From Hydrococcus rivularis NIES-593 (GTDB lineage Bacteria > Cyanobacteriota > Cyanobacteriia > Cyanobacteriales > Microcystaceae), in NCBI RefSeq assembly GCF_001904635.1, contig NZ_MRCB01000004.1:124001-188000 (forward strand): a DNA stretch of 64,000 nucleotides, written 5' to 3'. Below are positions 9,904-18,365 of this stretch, one piece after another; position 1 is the stretch's first letter; each line of letters begins with the position of its first letter. The notes beneath the pieces are model-generated. The model made no database searches. It saw nothing but the letters and a program-made list of their open reading frames with translations, and had not been told where the DNA came from. A program made the translations under genes and the position numbers.

Positions 9904-11535
9904 CTAGTTAGAAAAAGTAACGAGGTGCCGATAGGCAGGTAGCGTTAAGAACTCTTCAAAGCGCTCGGTCGTTACCAGTTCTGTGAAAAGCTCTGTGGCG
10001 CGATCGAAAGTAGCCTTCCAACTGCTGCGATCGGCAATTTCTCGACGCAGTGCCGCAATTTCTTCTTCCACAATGGTTTGGAAGAGGGCGCGATCGACGG
10101 TGCGACCGTCCTCTAGTTTTGCCTGGTGGCGCAGCCATTGCCAAACCTGTGCCCGACAGATTTCAGCCGTAGCTGCGTCTTCCATCAGGTTATACAGAGG
10201 CACGCAACCATTTCCAGCCAGCCAAGCCGTTAGGTATAAAATCCCGACGCGAATGTTATTGCGAAGACCGCCTTCAGTAATTTTCCCCTTTGGGATGGCG
10301 AGCAGATCCTCTGCCGTAATGGTGATATCATTCAGGAGAACAGACAGTTGATTTGGACCCGTCATTTGTCTGTCAAACACCTCGCGTGCGATGGGAACGA
10401 GCGCGGGGTGTGCTACCCAAGTGCCGTCGTGACCGTCGCCTACTTCCCGCTCTTTATCGGCGCGTACCTTGGCAAAGGCAGCTTCGTTAGCTGCGGGGTC
10501 GTTTTTGATCGGGATCTGAGCTGCCATCCCGCCCATCGCAAAAGCACCGCGACGATGGCAGGTTTTGATGACCAGTCGGCTGTAAGAGCGCATGAAATGA
10601 CACGTCATAGTCACTTCATTGCGATCGGGCAACACGAAATCGGGGCGATTGCGAAACTTTTTGATAAAGCTGAAAATGTAGTCCCAGCGACCGCAATTGA
10701 GACCGACGATATGATCGCGCAGTTCGTAAAGAATTTCGTCCATCTCAAAAGAAGCGAGAATGGTTTCAAGGAGGACAGTCGCCTTGATAGTCCCAATTGG
10801 CAATCCAAGCGCTTCCTGAGCCGCTACAAAAACTTGGTTCCACAAAGCCGCTTCGTACCTATTTTCCAGCTTGGGCAGGTAAAAATAGGGACCAGTGCCG
10901 TTTTCGATTAGCTTGTGGGCATTGTGAAAGAAATAAAGCCCAAAGTCGAATAGTGAACCCGACATAGGACGACCGTCTACTAGAACGTGTGATTCTGGCA
11001 GATGCCAGCCACGGGGTCGAACGATCAAAACGGCAGTTTTTTCGTTGAGCTTGTATTCTTTTCCAGTTTTAGAATCGGTAAAGTCAATGGTTCGGTTGAC
11101 GGCATCGCGCAAATTAATTTGACCGGATACCATATTGTCCCAGGTCGGACTGTTGGAATCCTCGAAATCAGCCATAAAGGCATTAGCCCCTGAGTTGAGG
11201 GCATTAATGACCATCTTGCGATCGGTCGGTCCGGTGATTTCAACGCGACGGTCTAGTAAATCTTGGGGAATTGGCGCAATTTTCCAGTCGCCGTTGCGGA
11301 TCGCCTCGGTTTCGGCAGGAAAGTCCGGCAGTATGCCAGCATCAAATTGCTGCTGAGCATATTCTCTAAGTTTGAGCAATCGCTCGCGTTCGCCACCAAA
11401 ACGGCGCTGCAACATAGCGATAAACTCTAGCGCCTCTTTCGTTAAAATTTCAGCATATTCTGCCGATACTTTGCCGAGAAGATTTACTCCATTGACTATT
11501 TGATTATCTTTCTGTAAGGGAGCGGTAAATGTCAT
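9904..11535 (-). CDS. aceB: Malate synthase A
   Basis: Malate synthase joins glyoxylate and acetyl-CoA to malate, completing the glyoxylate shunt begun by isocitrate lyase. The 543-residue length is that of the A isoform rather than the roughly 720-residue G form. The PROSITE-type signature is a full match at residues 273-288 (RDHIVGLNCGRWDYIF), with the GPTDRKMVINALNSGA and ADFEDSNSPTW blocks near 102-131 and the C-terminal GNGCVPLYNLMEDAATAE region (441-458) that carries the catalytic acid. The ATG at 11535 is followed by normal family sequence. It appears to be the first gene of an aceB-aceA transcript, with a 1.2-kb gene-free region upstream that must hold the promoter. Confidence 0.95.
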   Translation of the reverse strand: MTFTAPLQKDNQIVNGVNLLGKVSAEYAEILTKEALEFIAMLQRRFGGERERLLKLREYAQQQFDAGILPDFPAETEAIRNGDWKIAPIPQDLLDRRVEITGPTDRKMVINALNSGANAFMADFEDSNSPTWDNMVSGQINLRDAVNRTIDFTDSKTGKEYKLNEKTAVLIVRPRGWHLPESHVLVDGRPMSGSLFDFGLYFFHNAHKLIENGTGPYFYLPKLENRYEAALWNQVFVAAQEALGLPIGTIKATVLLETILASFEMDEILYELRDHIVGLNCGRWDYIFSFIKKFRNRPDFVLPDRNEVTMTCHFMRSYSRLVIKTCHRRGAFAMGGMAAQIPIKNDPAANEAAFAKVRADKEREVGDGHDGTWVAHPALVPIAREVFDRQMTGPNQLSVLLNDITITAEDLLAIPKGKITEGGLRNNIRVGILYLTAWLAGNGCVPLYNLMEDAATAEICRAQVWQWLRHQAKLEDGRTVDRALFQTIVEEEIAALRREIADRSSWKATFDRATELFTELVTTERFEEFLTLPAYRHLVTFSN

Positions 11536-12716
11536 TGTCGTTTCTCGCTTTTTTGGTATTACCGATCTCTACTTATAGTCAGTCTTGTTCGACTTTTCGT
11601 GCGCGAAAATAGCGCAATCTTAAGTAAAGATACCTACAATAAATACAGCTCTTTTACAAAAAATGAAAAACTCCTCACACCTATCCTTTTTTTAATAGGC
11701 TGCATCGAGAATTTGACGAAATAGCAAAGATTTATTGACTAGGTTGAGTTATCTAGGCGTTTGTTTGCCTAACCTAATGGCTTAGTTGTTTTTTGGAGAT
11801 TATTATCGATCCCCAAAGAGAACTGTATTTAACTATACGACATTTTAACAAAAAAATCTTATTAAGTTCGGAAATTTTTCTCAAGATATTAACAAGATTT
11901 TAATAATCTACACTTATTATAGTTTAACCTCAAGTTTTTGTTTTCTAGAACATTTTTTTATAGTCAACTATGTTATTCAGTGTGTAACAATTAAGATTTT
12001 TTTATATATACCATCACTGCTCGATCTTCTTGTTTTGATTAACAGGGTTATTCAGGGTAAAATTAATATCGATAATGTTTAATAAGGCGAGATAGAGTCA
12101 AATCCATCTAGCTTTTTTTCTATGAGTAGAAACAACTAATAAATAAAAAAATTGTATTTTGAGAACTATTGCTCGATCGATTTAACAAAACTAATTTTAA
12201 GTTCGATCGATCGTCAAAGGCATTCTATTGTCAAAAAGAGTGAGGAGTCTAGTTAACTGACAAAACTCAAATCGCCCTCACCCTAACCCCTCTCCCAGAG
12301 CGGGAGAGGGGCTTTCAACTTAAGACTTTGTCCTGAAGTTCCTTCGTCCCTTGCGGGAAAAGAAATTTAGGGATGAGGAGTCAAATCGTGAGACTGGGTA
12401 TTAGGTTATTAATATGCAATAGACTTTACAAAGTAAGACAGTGTTTACAGCCATGGTTGCGTTTGATTCACCAAAAGTGACTGTCGCCCATTCCAGGTGC
12501 GGAATAGTTATTAGTCATTGGTGTAAGTGACAAGTGACAAAGGACACGAATTGGGGGAAATGCATGGCAAAGGCAAATGGCATTTGTCCCAACACCTTGT
12601 CTGTACTACACTGCTCGATCGTTGCTGGCAAATTCTAGAAATGGCAGAAAGCTCCATCTCGCAGACAAAGTAACTGGGAAAATATTAACTTCTGCCCTGG
12701 AGCTTCTGCTTTGTGC
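11536..12716. other. Gene-poor region upstream of aceB
   Basis: About 1.2 kb of A/T-rich DNA with no credible gene. It holds the aceB promoter region near 11540-11700 and one inverted-repeat element at about 12252-12389. The small open frame at 12577-12759 has no family resemblance or ribosome site and is rejected. Confidence 0.6.
12252..12389 (-). repeat. Inverted-repeat element family A, copy 1 (one end degraded)
   Basis: This copy is reversed relative to the copies at 17371-17519 and 30188-30336. It begins GTTAACTGACAAAACTCAAATCG and has the shared core with CCCTCTCCC / GGGAGAGGGG pairing, then the TTTAGGGATGAGG end. The far terminal repeat has decayed. It contains no open frame. Confidence 0.75.
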
Positions 12717-13055
12717 CTACTGTTTTTTAGCCGCGATGAGCTGTCGTTTCAAATTGTAGGTGTAGGCTAGAAATTTGTTGTCAATATAGTCTTTGATTTG
12801 CCGTTCTAAGTTTCTTTGATAGCGTTGAAGTGCCGTGTTGATTCTTTCGTCGATAATGTCTGGCGCGCGATCGTCGCTAGAGTGCAATTGCATCTCGTGT
12901 TGTACTAAAAATTGCTCGATCGCATCCAAAATTACTTGAGAGCGATTGGGGTTTCTCCCTGCCCGACGCGATGGATACAATTTCTGTGCCAGCAGATCGA
13001 TGCGTTCCAATGTTTCGGGTGGAATGCGGATAGATACTAAGGGGGATTTTGTCAT
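12717..13055 (-). CDS. Ribbon-helix-helix protein, possible regulator of the storage genes
   Basis: A 112-residue protein. Residues 5-50 (SIRIPPETLERIDLLAQKL, then RSQVILDAIEQFL) fit the beta-strand plus two-helix pattern of CopG/Arc-type DNA-binding dimers. The remaining 60 residues are a charged, probably helical tail (RYQRNLERQIKDYIDNKFL) that may be an oligomerisation coiled coil. No toxin-like partner lies next to it, so an antitoxin role is less likely than a stand-alone regulator. Its position, with aceB on one side and phaE on the other, suggests it may control these genes, but this is inference from context only. Confidence 0.65.
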   Translation of the reverse strand: MTKSPLVSIRIPPETLERIDLLAQKLYPSRRAGRNPNRSQVILDAIEQFLVQHEMQLHSSDDRAPDIIDERINTALQRYQRNLERQIKDYIDNKFLAYTYNLKRQLIAAKKQ

Positions 13056-13893
13056 TTCTATTAATTCTTACCTCATCTGTTTTACATTGTATAACATAGT
13101 CATACTAAATGTCGTTACCCCAACGTGTGAGATGGCAGCATGACTTACGAGCGCTCCTTGCTTTTTTGTGTTGCTCAAAGCACTCGTGCAGAAATAAAAA
13201 GTCTGCATATAAAAAAATAAAAATATGGAAAACTCTACTTGAGAAATCGATAGATATCTTATAGATATCTTAATTTTGCCGTTTTCTTGGGATATTTTAG
13301 CAAAATCTGCTAAATTTTAAGTTGGGAATTTTTACAGTGCGCGATCGCTTCCAAGCAATCCCGAACAAAATCCGAACTCAATAATTTGTTTAGATCTCCA
13401 TATCTCTAGAATAAATTAAGATTTCCAGATGAGAAATATAATCTTTATAAAGATTTAAGATTAAACCATCATTACCAGCATGATATTAAGAAATGTTATT
13501 GTTACTCTAACAAGAGTAAGAAGCGCTCAGCTGTGGTGGAATAGCGGTCAGGCTCCGGGGTCATTCGTGCCAAATGTCTAAGAAAGAGAATTTTATAGAG
13601 CGAACGAATCTATTTCTGATTAAAACTAACCGATTGACAAAAAAGAAAAAGTAGGCGAGCTGCGATCGTCAATTCTTGACGATCGCTTAATTCTAAGATA
13701 GTCAGTTATCTAGTAGATATAAAATAGTAAATGGAGCAAGAATAGAGGTAAATGCGCAACAAATTTAAATTTTTTCTAAAGAATTAAAGCTATGTCTAAC
13801 TAAAGATAGAAGGAAAGATAGAAGTAAGGAATAGATTAACACACAGTAGAGTTACCGAGCAAAATTTTGTTTGTACTAAATTGAGGAAAGATC
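13056..13893. other. Gene-free region between the RHH gene and phaE
   Basis: About 840 bases without a coding gene. It contains a 7-bp hairpin at 13502-13519 (TTACTCT / AGAGTAA) and a perfect 11-bp hairpin at 13662-13686. The region must include the promoters of phaE and of the RHH gene, and may include a small RNA (see findings). Confidence 0.55.
13662..13694 (+). terminator. Perfect hairpin upstream of phaE, terminator-like
   Basis: GCGATCGTCAA (13662-13672) pairs with TTGACGATCGC (13676-13686) around TTC, and is followed by TTAATTCT. It lies 208 bases before phaE and no gene on this strand ends just before it, so it would end either a short RNA or act as an attenuator of the phaE leader. 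The tail is only moderately T-rich. Confidence 0.45.
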
Positions 13894-14985
13894 ATGGTAG
13901 AAACAACGAATCACTGGAGTGAGATGACCAACGATCTCGTTAGAGCTTGGGCTGATACGGGAACTCAAATGTGGAAAAGCTGGTTTAACCTGATGGGACT
14001 AGCACCAACTGCTGAGACGCTTGCCGATGCCAAACCGGCATTCAAGTACGTTGCCCAGCGATTTGTAGATAATCAAGACCTGTTTGTGCGCTTTCTCAGA
14101 TTATCCTACAAAGCCTGGACGGATATTTTTCCCAAGGTAGAATCGGGCGAAGACTGGCAACAGACATTGAGCAAATACACCGAGCAGATTCGCCAGCAGT
14201 TTGACCAGTTTTTCACGGGAACGCTTAGAGTGAGTCAAGATACAGCCCAGTTGTGGCAGCTATACTTGAAAGAAACGCAGAAATTTAACCAGCTTTGGGC
14301 ATCTGCTCTCATGTCGTCCTCTGGATTGATTAGTAAGACGGTCACGGGAACCAGCACGCCTTGGATCGAGCTAAATAACCTCTACTGGAACTTACTGTAC
14401 GAAGAAACCTTTGGCAGCTTGATGCAAAGCCCCATCCTCGGGCCGACTCGCGAGTTCAATGGCAAGTTAGTACGAGCTTTCGATGCCTGGACAGATCTTT
14501 ATCAGGCGACCATCAATTATCAAATCGTGCTAGCCAACGTCCAAATTCGTTCTTTTGAACAGTTGATGCGAGAGTTGGTTTCTTTAGCCGAGAAGGGCAA
14601 AACCGTGAAGAACTGGCGAGAGTTTCAGGATATTTGGAGCCAGGTTGCCGACGACGTTTTTGCCCAGGCATTCTGCGATGAAGAGAACCTCAAGATTCGG
14701 GGTAAGTTCCTCAACTCCCTTAATAACTATAGGCTCCAACAGCAAGAACTGCTAGAATTGTGGATGAAACTAGCGGGAATGCCCGTGCGCAGCGAAGTAG
14801 ACGAGATGCATAAGAATATTTACGAGCTGCGGAAAGAGGTCAAGAACCTGAAAAAAACTTTGGCCAGGTATGAGGCGAGCGATCGCGAAAACCAAGAAGT
14901 GCTCAAGGAACTCAAGGCTCTCAAACAAACCCTACTCGCCTATGAGAGTAGCGAGCCACCAACCCAGCCACAAGCCCAAGATTAA
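13894..14985 (+). CDS. phaE: PHA synthase class III subunit PhaE
   Basis: PhaE is the non-catalytic partner that activates PhaC in class III synthases of cyanobacteria and purple sulphur bacteria. The 363-residue protein is helix-rich and has family landmarks: TQMWKSWFNLMG near the start, SPILGPTREFNGKLVRAFDAW around residues 180-200, FCDEENLKIRGKFLNSLNNYR around 265-285, and RSEVDEMHKNIYELRKEVK leading into a C-terminal coiled coil (about 300-350). The ATG at 13894 follows a GAGGAAAG site. phaC starts 21 bases after its stop, so the two subunits are translated from one message. Confidence 0.95.
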   Translation: MVETTNHWSEMTNDLVRAWADTGTQMWKSWFNLMGLAPTAETLADAKPAFKYVAQRFVDNQDLFVRFLRLSYKAWTDIFPKVESGEDWQQTLSKYTEQIRQQFDQFFTGTLRVSQDTAQLWQLYLKETQKFNQLWASALMSSSGLISKTVTGTSTPWIELNNLYWNLLYEETFGSLMQSPILGPTREFNGKLVRAFDAWTDLYQATINYQIVLANVQIRSFEQLMRELVSLAEKGKTVKNWREFQDIWSQVADDVFAQAFCDEENLKIRGKFLNSLNNYRLQQQELLELWMKLAGMPVRSEVDEMHKNIYELRKEVKNLKKTLARYEASDRENQEVLKELKALKQTLLAYESSEPPTQPQAQD

Positions 14986-15006
14986 CCTCAATAGGAAATA
15001 GGACTG

Positions 15007-16167
15007 ATGCATTTTGATAGTCCTACAAGAAAAATTCATCTAGCGCAGTTAGATAAAGAGGAAACAAAAGACATGCTGCCGTTTTTAACTCAGATACGCC
15101 TTGAAGATGTGAGCCACGAGTACACCGAACTAACCAAAAAAGTCCTTCAAGGCATTGAAAACCTAAGCCGCCTGCGAGAGGAAGATATTGAAATTGGCGC
15201 TACGCCTAAAGAAGCGGTTTACAGAGAGGATAAAGTAATTCTATACCGCTTCAAGCCGATGGTCGAGCAGCCTTTGAGCATTCCCCTCCTAATTGTTTAT
15301 GCTTTGGTTAACCGTCCCTATATGGTCGATCTACAAGAGGATCGATCCCTGGTTGCCAATTTGCTCAAACTGGGTTTGGATGTCTATTTGATTGACTGGG
15401 GATACCCCAGCAGAGCCGATCGCTGGTTAACCCTCGACGATTACATTAATGGCTATATCAATAACTGTGTCGATTTCATCAGAGAAAAGCACGGTTTGGA
15501 GAAAATTAACCTTTTAGGGATTTGTCAAGGGGGAGCTTTCAGTCTGTGCTACTCCTCCCTTTATCCCGAAAAGGTAAAAAATTTAATCGTCATGGTTGCG
15601 CCAGTAGATTTTAACATGCCCAACACCTTGCTCAACATGCGCGGAGGCTGCACCCTTGGGGCAGAAGCTTTGGATGTGGATCTGATGGTCAAGAGCCTGG
15701 GCAATATTCCTGGCGATTTTCTCAACCTTGAGTTTTTGATGCTCAAACCCCAGCAGTTAGGAATTCAAAAATACCTTGACTTTCCAGAAGTCATGACCAG
15801 CGAAGACAAGCTATTAAACTTTATGCGGATGGAAAAGTGGATCTTTGACAGCCCCGATCAGGCAGGGGAGGCATACCGACAGTTCATGAAGGATTTTTAT
15901 CAGGAAAATAAACTCATTAAAGGGGAAGTGATGCTCGGCGATAAGCGCGTGGATCTAAAAAACGTGCGGATGCCAGTCTTGAACCTTTACGCCGAAAAGG
16001 ATCATCTGGTAGATCCCGAATCTTCTAAAGCACTAGAAAAATATGTGGGAACAGAGGATTATACGGTGCGCTCCTTCCCAGTCGGTCATATCGGTATGTA
16101 TGTCAGCGGCAAGGTACAGCGAGATTTGCCTCCTACAATCGTCGATTGGTTGAAGGCACGAATGTGA
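15007..16167 (+). CDS. phaC: PHA synthase class III catalytic subunit PhaC
   Basis: PhaC polymerises (R)-3-hydroxybutyryl-CoA into PHB at the granule surface. It has the alpha/beta-hydrolase fold with a lipase-like box GICQGG in which Cys173 replaces serine, as in all PHA synthases; the other triad members are the Asp in YAEKDHLVDP and the His in PVGHIGMYVSG near the C-terminus. The length of 386 residues fits class III (about 40 kDa) and excludes class I and II. The start at 15007 gives MHFDSPTRK; a second ATG at 15073 (MLPFLTQ) is the common family start and is equally possible. It forms an operon with phaE. Confidence 0.95.
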   Translation: MHFDSPTRKIHLAQLDKEETKDMLPFLTQIRLEDVSHEYTELTKKVLQGIENLSRLREEDIEIGATPKEAVYREDKVILYRFKPMVEQPLSIPLLIVYALVNRPYMVDLQEDRSLVANLLKLGLDVYLIDWGYPSRADRWLTLDDYINGYINNCVDFIREKHGLEKINLLGICQGGAFSLCYSSLYPEKVKNLIVMVAPVDFNMPNTLLNMRGGCTLGAEALDVDLMVKSLGNIPGDFLNLEFLMLKPQQLGIQKYLDFPEVMTSEDKLLNFMRMEKWIFDSPDQAGEAYRQFMKDFYQENKLIKGEVMLGDKRVDLKNVRMPVLNLYAEKDHLVDPESSKALEKYVGTEDYTVRSFPVGHIGMYVSGKVQRDLPPTIVDWLKARM

Positions 16168-16275
16168 ACTCATAGTTAGCTTCTGGCGATAGAGTTGACT
16201 TTACAGGCGTTCGGAGACGTAGATAGTAGGCTACGTCTCTACCTGTGAGAGGCCATTTTTCAATTCACAACAGTA

Positions 16276-16390
16276 ATACCAATTTTCATGTTTTCACGAT
16301 ATACATTCTTCACCCCTCTCCCTATTTGGGAGAGGGGTTGGGGGTGAGGGCAATCGACTATCTGTGTCATTAATGAATGAAAAATGATAT
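16276..16390 (+). repeat. Inverted-repeat element family B, copy 1
   Basis: A 115-bp non-coding element with ends ATACCAATTTTCA and its imperfect complement TGAAAAATGATAT. The centre is CCCCTCTCCCTATTTGGGAGAGGGG, a strong hairpin. Related copies lie at 17526-17642 and, reversed, at 21846-21959. It sits between phaC and the patatin gene. Confidence 0.8.
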
Positions 16391-16405
16391 AAGGACTCAG
16401 AAAAA

Positions 16406-17356
16406 ATGCAAGAAAACGGGGAAAAGCGGCGGGTTGCGGTCGCCTGTCAAGGAGGTGGTAGCCATACGGCGTTTACTGCTGGAGTTTTGAAAAGAATCCT
16501 CAAGCAAGCAGGAGAGGAGTTTGAAATTGTGGCTCTGAGCGGAACTTCAGGAGGCGCTATCTGCGCTCTCTTGACCTGGTATGGTCTACTCTTGGGAAGT
16601 CAACAGAAAGCGATCGAACTGCTCGATACTTTTTGGCGCGATAATTCTGCTACGTCGTGTTGGGATAATTATCTCAACAACAGCCTTGTTTGGGCTTCTC
16701 GCCTCAGCAGCGTTTTTTCGCTGCCCGAAGTTAGCCCGTATTTTTACCCCAATTGGGGTCAGCAGATCCTCAAGCAACTGTTGAAAAAGCACGTTCGATT
16801 TGACAAAATCGGAGAACTGCTCGACGAATCAAGTCCCGTGTTAATTGTGGGAGCGGTCAACGTCCTTGACGGTCGTTTTAAAGTTTTTAAGAATGCTGAA
16901 ATTACTCTAGAGGCGATTCTCGCCTCAGCCGCGATTCCCATTTTATTTAGAGCCGTGCGAATCGGACAAGCGGCATTTTGGGATGGGCTGTTTACGCAAA
17001 ACCCCCCGATAAGAGACTTGCCAGATGCTAAACCCGATGAGATCTGGGTCATCCAAATCGAGCCGCCAGCTCGCAAGGAGGAGCCAAAGTCCGTAGAAGA
17101 CATACGCGATCGGCGTACCGAACTCTCTGGTAATCTTTCCCTAGAACAGGAAATCCATTTTATAGAAAAGATCAATCAGTTGCTCCAAAGCAAGCTCCTT
17201 ATAGATAGCAAGTACAAGCCTATTGAAGTCAAGCGAATTATGATGCTTCGCGAGCTTGATTATTCGTCCAAAATAGATCGCAGCCCTTCATTTATCCAGA
17301 GTATGATGGCTTATGGTGAAACAGAGGCTGAAACCTTCTTGAAGAGCTATCAATGA
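16406..17356 (+). CDS. Patatin-like phospholipase, candidate PHB depolymerase
   Basis: A 316-residue serine hydrolase of the patatin family. It shows the glycine-rich oxyanion loop CQGGGSHTAF (residues 14-23), the nucleophile box GTSGG (serine near 48) and the aspartate of the dyad in FWDGLFTQNPP near 194. No signal peptide or membrane helix is seen, so it should act inside the cell. Patatin proteins are usually lipid acyl hydrolases. However, a patatin-like enzyme (PhaZh1 of Haloferax mediterranei) is known as a granule-bound PHA depolymerase, and the position directly after phaEC makes a role in polymer mobilisation a reasonable inference. A general phospholipase function cannot be excluded. 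Confidence 0.85.
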   Translation: MQENGEKRRVAVACQGGGSHTAFTAGVLKRILKQAGEEFEIVALSGTSGGAICALLTWYGLLLGSQQKAIELLDTFWRDNSATSCWDNYLNNSLVWASRLSSVFSLPEVSPYFYPNWGQQILKQLLKKHVRFDKIGELLDESSPVLIVGAVNVLDGRFKVFKNAEITLEAILASAAIPILFRAVRIGQAAFWDGLFTQNPPIRDLPDAKPDEIWVIQIEPPARKEEPKSVEDIRDRRTELSGNLSLEQEIHFIEKINQLLQSKLLIDSKYKPIEVKRIMMLRELDYSSKIDRSPSFIQSMMAYGETEAETFLKSYQ

Positions 17357-17370
17357 AAATAAAACATCTG

Positions 17371-17519
17371 GTTGACTGACAAATTTTTATCCCCTCATCC
17401 CTAAATCCCTTTTCCCACAAGGGGCGAAGGGACTTCAGGCAAAAGTTTTAAGTGGAAAGCCCCTCCCCCAGTGCGGGAGAGGGGTTGGGGTGAGGGCGAT
17501 TTGAGTTTTGTCAGTCAAC
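17371..17519 (+). repeat. Inverted-repeat element family A, copy 2 (intact)
   Basis: A 149-bp element with terminal repeats GTTGACTGACAAA and TTTGTCAGTCAAC, a perfect 13-base inverted pair. Internally it holds CCCTCATCCCTAAATCCC and GGGAGAGGGGTTGGGG tracts. No coding potential. It is the best preserved of the three copies. Confidence 0.85.
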
Positions 17520-17525
17520 TAGATA

Positions 17526-17642
17526 ATACCAATTTTCAGGTTTTCGCGATCGACATTCTTCTCCCCTCTCCCTATTTGGGAGAAGGGTTGGGGGTGTGAG
17601 AGCGATCGACCATCTCTGTCATTAATGAATGAAAAATGGTAT
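17526..17642 (+). repeat. Inverted-repeat element family B, copy 2
   Basis: A 117-bp element with ends ATACCAATTTTCA and TGAAAAATGGTAT, close to perfect inverted repeats. It is separated by only 6 bases from the family A copy. Confidence 0.8.
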
Positions 17643-17882
17643 GAAACATTCAATTTCCAATAGAAATCAACTTTGTTTCCACAATCAGGCAAAAATTCCG
17701 TAAGGACGGCAGCCAAAATAGCAGCCACCATCCTCCTAGCCGCCAAATGTTACCCCAACGTTCTGGATAAGCATCTAACAAAGGCTGCACCCCTCAAGAG
17801 CGATCTTGAGGGTCGGTTTGATTGCACAAGGGCTGCGGCGACTCCTGGGAACCCAAGACGCACTCAAAGGTTGACGGCAAAT

Positions 17883-18287
17883 TTAATTTACACTACTGTC
17901 TGGGGTTTTCTGCATCATATCAAAATAGCTATTCCAGATCTGCCGTTGGGTTTCCACCATCGTTGGTGTTTTTTGCAGCAAGTCAAAATAGTTATTTACA
18001 AGCTGCTTTTGAGTTTCCATCACTGTTGGTATTTTCCGCAGCAAGTCAAAATAGTTATTCCAGAACTGCCGTTGGGTTTCTATTAGCATCTGAGCTGTTT
18101 TCTCTTGAGCTTCAAGGGAAGTTTTTACGACTTCTTCTTGGAATTTCATCGTTTTATCGAAATTTTCCGAGAAATTAAGCGTATTCTTTCCCGCAGTAGT
18201 AGGTATTGTTTCAAGCCAAATGTCGAAATACTTTTTCTGCCAATTGGCGATTTCTTGTTGATAATCTTCAAATACTTTGGTATCCAT
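17883..18287 (-). CDS. phaP: Phasin-like PHB granule protein with triplicated helix unit
   Basis: A 134-residue protein closely related to the 90-residue phasin-like protein encoded at 19886-20158 and, from memory of the family, to the cyanobacterial PhaP type. Such proteins coat PHB granules and control their size and number. Residues 1-69 are amphipathic helix with the shared pattern MDTK(V/I)...WQKK...W(L)E...NF.ENF.KT.KFQEE. Residues 70-132 are three tandem 21-residue units (ETQRQFWNNYFDLLRKIPTVM-like), whereas the paralogue has one. The start at 18287 is followed upstream by a leader conserved with the paralogue. The context of phaEC and the patatin gene supports the granule role; direct binding is inferred. 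Confidence 0.82.
   Translation of the reverse strand: MDTKVFEDYQQEIANWQKKYFDIWLETIPTTAGKNTLNFSENFDKTMKFQEEVVKTSLEAQEKTAQMLIETQRQFWNNYFDLLRKIPTVMETQKQLVNNYFDLLQKTPTMVETQRQIWNSYFDMMQKTPDSSVN
17892..18080 (-). repeat. Three tandem 63-bp repeats inside the phasin gene
   Basis: The units encode residues 70-90, 91-111 and 112-132, each ETQ(R/K)Q..N.YFD(L/M)(L/M)(R/Q)K.P followed by three variable residues. The nucleotide sequence repeats with the same 63-base period (CAAGTCAAAATAGTTATT is shared), so the expansion is fairly recent. Confidence 0.88.
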
Positions 18288-18365
18288 TGATTTTTTTTAC
18301 CGCTAGATACCCCATCCTTTTTTGTGGATGGAGAGGAAGCGGGGCGGGATATTAACCACTTCCTA
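18288..18365 (-). promoter_or_regulatory. Conserved two-hairpin leader of the 134-residue phasin gene
   Basis: Reading on the minus strand, hairpin 1 pairs GGAAGTGG (18363-18356) with CCGCTTCC (18342-18335), and hairpin 2 pairs CTCCATCC (18333-18326) with GGATGGGG (18317-18310). The start codon follows 22 bases later. The same two hairpins, with base changes that keep pairing, precede the other phasin gene at 20159-20233. Confidence 0.65.

Larger units (their letters stand above)
17357..17882. other. Intergenic region with two adjacent repeat elements
   Basis: Family A element (17371-17519) and family B element (17526-17642) lie back to back. The rest, up to the end of the phasin gene, has no supportable gene; the open frames here are antisense shadows of the phasin gene or repeat-derived. 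Confidence 0.65.

Noticed and set aside
10348-10911. A 187-codon open frame antisense to aceB
   Set aside because: It runs opposite to the well supported malate synthase gene, has no family resemblance, and arises from codon-position bias of the real gene.
12577-12759. A 60-codon open frame between aceB and the RHH gene
   Set aside because: No ribosome site, no resemblance to a known family, overlaps the end of the RHH gene.
12717-13055. RHH protein as an antitoxin of a toxin-antitoxin pair
   Set aside because: No small toxin-like gene lies next to it on either side.
16759-17175. A 138-codon open frame antisense to the patatin gene
   Set aside because: Serine- and arginine-rich shadow translation; the sense strand has full patatin motifs.
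17673-18178. Plus-strand frames with repeated GFHHRW-like or FPPSL-like units
   Set aside because: They repeat only because they are antisense to the 63-bp phasin repeats; the minus strand encodes the phasin.
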